Part shown: piece by piece, positions 6,776-9,101 of the stretch
Layout of the letters: every line of letters starts with the position of its first letter
How positions within the stretch are numbered: the first letter of the stretch is position 1
DNA from: Pseudonocardiaceae bacterium
Lineage (GTDB): Bacteria; Actinomycetota; Actinomycetes; Mycobacteriales; Pseudonocardiaceae
DNA length: 9,101 bases
Direction of reading: 5' to 3'
NCBI GenBank assembly: GCA_025937115.1
Contig: JAICSB010000114.1
Span: 1 to 9,101 of the forward strand
Program-made: the position numbers and the translations under genes
Notes under the pieces: model-generated
What the model was told of the DNA's origin: nothing
The model's database searches: none
What the model saw: the letters and a program-made list of their open reading frames with translations, nothing else

Positions 6776-7485
6776 GCACCGCCCGGATCCGGCGGGTGCT
6801 GACCACTCGCCACGGCGGGGCATCAGCTCCGCCGTATGACTCGTTCAACTTGGGCGAGCACGTGGGTGACTGTGCTGAGGCGGTAGCCGCCAACCGCGAA
6901 CGGCTTGCTACCGGCATTGGCCTGCCCCGCAACCACTTGGTCTGGATGGAGCAGGTGCACGGCCGCACTGTCACCGTGGTCGAGCAGCCTCAGCCGCAGC
7001 CGGTCCCGGCCTGCGATGCGCTGGTCACCACGCAGTCCCAGCTCGCGGTGGCAGCCCTGGTCGCCGACTGTGTTCCAGTGTTGCTTGCTGATCCGGTCGG
7101 ACACGTTGTCGCTGCGGTGCACGCCGGGCGGGTGGGCGCTCGGGTCGGGGTGCTGCCCGCCGCGCTGGAGATGATGCGGCGGCTCGGCGCGCGAATCGAG
7201 CGGGTCGAGGCGTTACTCGGACCGTCGGCGTGTGGGCAGTGTTACGAGGTACCCGAGCAGATGCAGGCCGACGTGGAAGCCCGATTACCTGGCAGTGCAT
7301 GCCGGACCCGTCAGGGCACCGCGGGCCTGGACTTGCGGGCCGGGCTGTGGCACCAGCTGGCGGCGGCAGGCGTGGCCAAGGTTGGTGTCGACCCACGGTG
7401 CACGATCGAGGACGCCGCGCTGTACAGCTACCGCCGCGACGGCGTCACCGGCCGGCTTGCCGCAGTGACTTGGTTGGAGCAATGA
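6772..7485 (+). CDS. pgeF: Polyphenol oxidase-fold peptidoglycan editing factor PgeF (YfiH)
   Basis: 237 aa cytoplasmic laccase-domain protein (DUF152/YfiH). The E. coli member hydrolyses UDP-MurNAc-L-Ser, clearing precursors in which MurC used Ser instead of Ala; members have also been linked to adenosine or purine nucleoside processing. The start GTG (6772) overlaps the ftsZ stop as GTGA. The conserved metal/active-site His-Cys-His set is present: MEQVHGRTV (59-67, His63), [10 protein letters not shown] (99-108, Cys100) and [14 protein letters not shown] (114-127, His117). The usual HAGWRG is HAGRVG here, which I recall in mycobacterial members too. The C-terminal signatures [12 protein letters not shown] (150-161) and [18 protein letters not shown] (207-224) with TGR are typical. 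Position directly after ftsZ is standard in actinobacteria and fits its cell wall quality control role. Confidence 0.92.
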   Translation: MSTARIRRVLTTRHGGASAPPYDSFNLGEHVGDCAEAVAANRERLATGIGLPRNHLVWMEQVHGRTVTVVEQPQPQPVPACDALVTTQSQLAVAALVADCVPVLLADPVGHVVAAVHAGRVGARVGVLPAALEMMRRLGARIERVEALLGPSACGQCYEVPEQMQADVEARLPGSACRTRQGTAGLDLRAGLWHQLAAAGVAKVGVDPRCTIEDAALYSYRRDGVTGRLAAVTWLEQ

Positions 7486-8222
7486 CGGATCTGGACCAGC
7501 GACGTCGCGAGGAGCTGGCTGCGGCGCTGGCGCGGGTCCGCGGGCGCATCGCCAGCGCGTGCGCCGCGGCGGGACGCGATCCTGCTGAGGTCCGTCTGCT
7601 CCCGGTCACCAAGACCTTCCCGGCGCGAGACGTCGCCCTGCTCGTCGACGTCGGTCTGTTCGATACCGCTGAGGCCCGCGATGCCGAGGCCGCGGCGAAA
7701 GTGGCGGAGGTCAACGAGTTACGTCCGGTCGCGGTGATGCGCTGGCACATGGTCGGTCGTGTGCAGCGAAACAAGTGCCCGTCAGTGGCTCGATGGGCGG
7801 CGCAGGTGCAGTCGGTGGATTCGCCGCGATTGGTCGAGGCGCTGCAGCGAGCTGTCCGCTCCGCGAGGGAGGCCGGGCGACGCCAGGGCACCCTCGGCGT
7901 ATTGATCCAGGCCAGCCTGGATGGCGACCCCACACGTGGCGGCTGCCCGCTGACAGAACTCGAGGCGCTGGCTGATCGGGTGGCAGCCGCGTCGCAGCTC
8001 CGGCTGGAAGGAGTGATGGGAGTCGCCCCGCTCGGGATCGATCCCGGGGATGCGTTCGCCCAGCTCGCGGTGGCTGCCCAGCGGTTGCGCCGTTCGCATC
8101 CCGGCGCGGTCGAGATGTCCGCCGGGATGAGCGGCGACCTCGAGCAGGCCATCACGCACGGCTCGACGTGCGTGCGTGTCGGAACCGCGCTATTGGGTGA
8201 TCGGCCGTTAACCTCGCGCTGA
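7482..8222 (+). CDS. yggS: YggS/PLPBP-family pyridoxal phosphate-binding homeostasis protein
   Basis: 246 aa single-domain alanine-racemase-N fold protein that binds PLP without known catalytic activity and buffers cellular PLP; loss disturbs vitamin B6 and amino acid pools in other bacteria. ATG 7482 overlaps the pgeF stop as ATGA; the frame is open further upstream, but that would lie inside pgeF and lacks family similarity. Motifs: LLPVTKTFP (39-47) with Lys44 as the expected Schiff-base lysine, [11 protein letters not shown] (88-98), VAPLG (181-185), [20 protein letters not shown] (213-232) and GTALLGDRP (234-242). The usual FGENRxQE block is altered to DTAEARDAE (61-69), and SMGMS reads SAGMS. 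The phosphate-binding GST is intact. The gene sits between pgeF and sepF as in many Gram-positive genomes, where it is also called ylmE. Confidence 0.9.
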   Translation: MTDLDQRRREELAAALARVRGRIASACAAAGRDPAEVRLLPVTKTFPARDVALLVDVGLFDTAEARDAEAAAKVAEVNELRPVAVMRWHMVGRVQRNKCPSVARWAAQVQSVDSPRLVEALQRAVRSAREAGRRQGTLGVLIQASLDGDPTRGGCPLTELEALADRVAAASQLRLEGVMGVAPLGIDPGDAFAQLAVAAQRLRRSHPGAVEMSAGMSGDLEQAITHGSTCVRVGTALLGDRPLTSR

Positions 8223-8248
8223 CCGGGTACGACGGTCCGTGGGCTGGA

Positions 8249-8283
8249 GTCGGATTCGTGGGTCGAGGTCGGGTTCGGCGGGT
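8249..8283 (+). repeat. Imperfect two-copy direct repeat upstream of sepF
   Basis: GTCGGATTCGTGGGT (8249-8263) recurs as GTCGGGTTCGGCGGGT (8268-8283), 19 bases apart, in the 94-base gap between yggS and sepF. The stretch is G-rich with several GG/GGG runs. It may be chance low complexity, part of a sepF promoter or a weak two-layer G-quadruplex; no promoter hexamers are evident. Confidence 0.3.
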
Positions 8284-8303
8284 GGTGCGTCGAAGATGGG
8301 GAT

Positions 8304-8310
8304 AGGAAGG
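8304..8310 (+). promoter_or_regulatory. Ribosome binding site of sepF
   Basis: AGGAAGG lies six bases before ATG 8317. It decides the sepF start and shows that sepF, unlike the preceding genes, has its own strong initiation signal. Confidence 0.75.
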
Positions 8311-8316
8311 CGAACG

Positions 8317-9101
8317 ATGAACGCGCTGCACAGGCTGAAGGCGTACTTCGGCATGGTCGGAGTCGAGGAGTTCGACGCAGCTGAGTTCGGTGCAGCGGAA
8401 TTCGGCGACTATCACTCGAGCTACCGCGCTGAATACCCCGATCCGGTCAATGGCAACCAGGGTTATGACCCAGCGTACGACCAAGGCCCCGACATGGCCG
8501 CAGCCAAGGCTCCGGCGGCCAACGCCCCGAGTGAGCATGCTGCCGAACGACCGGGCGTGCGACGTCCGCACCGGGCCGCTGCCGAGGATTACGATGACGG
8601 GTTCGCAACCCGGCTCGGGCATCACGCGGCGCCCAGGGCGCATTCCGCCCGATCTCCTTCCTGGGCCGCCGGTTCTCGTTCCACAGATTCTCGAGCCGCC
8701 GGTCCGTGGACGGCGGCGGCTCCGGTGCGCGGCTCGCTGGCGATCGACACGGCGACCATTGACGCCAGGTCAACGGTCTGCCAGCCGGTCGTACCTCAAC
8801 GCGTCGCGCCAGCGCCACGCACTGGTTCGCTCGCTGAAGATGCACTCGGAGACGGTGGATCACATCCGCTGTCCCGCATCGTCACGCTGCATCCGCACAA
8901 CTACAACGAGGCCCGGCCCATCGGGGAACGCTATCGAGAGGGCAATCCGGTGATCATGAACCTGACTGAGATGGAGGACCGGGACGCCAAGCGGCTGGTC
9001 GACTTCGCGGCCGGGCTGGCTTTCGCGCTGCGCGGCTCGATCGACAAGGTCACCAACAAGGTGTTCCTGCTCTCGCCGCCCAACGTCGACGTGTCCGCCG
9101 A
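8317..9101 (+). CDS. sepF: Cell division protein SepF, membrane anchor of the Z-ring (3' end cut by window)
   Basis: 261 codons are visible and the frame is still open at the window end, so the C-terminus (probably about 20-30 residues) is missing. SepF binds the FtsZ C-terminal tail and tethers it to the membrane. ATG 8317 has a strong AGGAAGG site and gives [15 protein letters not shown], matching the amphipathic membrane-binding helix of actinobacterial SepF (M. tuberculosis MSTLHKVKAYFGM). Residues about 15-180 are a low-complexity linker rich in Ala, Asp, Pro, Arg and Tyr, with a small AEFGAAEFG repeat and the conserved VRGSLAID motif at 137-144. The folded domain starts at about 182: [20 protein letters not shown] (183-202), [20 protein letters not shown] (210-229), [20 protein letters not shown] (230-249), [11 protein letters not shown]. 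The linker is much longer than in M. tuberculosis SepF, whose whole protein is about 218 aa. Confidence 0.93.
   Translation, partial: MNALHRLKAYFGMVGVEEFDAAEFGAAEFGDYHSSYRAEYPDPVNGNQGYDPAYDQGPDMAAAKAPAANAPSEHAAERPGVRRPHRAAAEDYDDGFATRLGHHAAPRAHSARSPSWAAGSRSTDSRAAGPWTAAAPVRGSLAIDTATIDARSTVCQPVVPQRVAPAPRTGSLAEDALGDGGSHPLSRIVTLHPHNYNEARPIGERYREGNPVIMNLTEMEDRDAKRLVDFAAGLAFALRGSIDKVTNKVFLLSPPNVDVSA

Noticed and set aside
7230..7481. Upstream extension of the yggS frame into pgeF.
   Set aside because: It would overlap pgeF by about 250 bases. The added residues have no family similarity, and ATG 7482 gives the standard length and an ATGA overlap.
8390..8953. A 187-codon + strand frame over the sepF linker.
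   Set aside because: The overlapping frame from 8317 gives a clear SepF with its membrane helix and core domain and a strong ribosome binding site; the 8390 frame is a shadow.
1..9101. tRNA or rRNA genes, mobile elements, or a defence or biosynthetic system hidden in the window.
   Set aside because: I found no such signatures on either strand. Nearly all sequence is accounted for by an intact dcw cluster in canonical order with uniform base composition.

Overview
The window is the distal part of an actinobacterial division and cell wall (dcw) cluster, all on the + strand and nearly without gaps. The order is murD (3' end only), ftsW, murG, murC, ftsQ, a ~395-base intergenic stretch, ftsZ, pgeF (yfiH), a yggS-type PLP-binding gene, and sepF (cut off by the window end). 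High G+C, frequent GTG starts, the order murC-ftsQ-ftsZ-yfiH-yggS-sepF, and an FtsZ that begins [13 protein letters not shown] and ends [14 protein letters not shown] point to the Mycobacteriales/Pseudonocardiales side of the Actinobacteria. The FtsZ body reads most like the Pseudonocardiaceae proteins I remember. The genus cannot be named from the sequence alone.

Layout. Bases 1-5159 hold five genes joined by identical four-base GTGA overlaps (stop TGA inside start GTG). They cover the last cytoplasmic precursor steps (MurC, MurD), the lipid II glycosyltransferase (MurG), the SEDS septal glycan polymerase (FtsW) and the membrane scaffold FtsQ. Bases 5160-5554 are the only long non-coding stretch. 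It contains a perfect 23-bp inverted repeat just after ftsQ, a second 12-bp imperfect palindrome about 100 bases before ftsZ, and a short reading frame of 25 codons with its own ribosome binding site whose stop codon overlaps the ftsZ start (ATGA). Bases 5555-8222 hold ftsZ, pgeF and yggS, again joined by four-base overlaps. A 94-base gap with a good ribosome binding site leads to sepF.

How the genes work together. MurC adds L-Ala to UDP-MurNAc and MurD adds D-Glu. MurG converts lipid I to lipid II, and FtsW polymerises it at the septum with a class B PBP encoded elsewhere. FtsZ builds the Z-ring, SepF tethers it to the membrane by an N-terminal amphipathic helix, and FtsQ links the divisome together. 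PgeF removes wrongly incorporated L-Ser (in place of L-Ala) from UDP-MurNAc, correcting MurC errors. YggS is a PLP homeostasis protein.

This is mostly an ordinary, intact essential locus. I do not see a new defence, mobile or biosynthetic system. The parts most worth a second look lie in the ftsQ-ftsZ interval: the overlapping leader ORF and the two palindromes. A few substitutions at normally conserved positions in MurC and YggS, and low-complexity repeats or long linkers in FtsW and SepF, also deserve attention.
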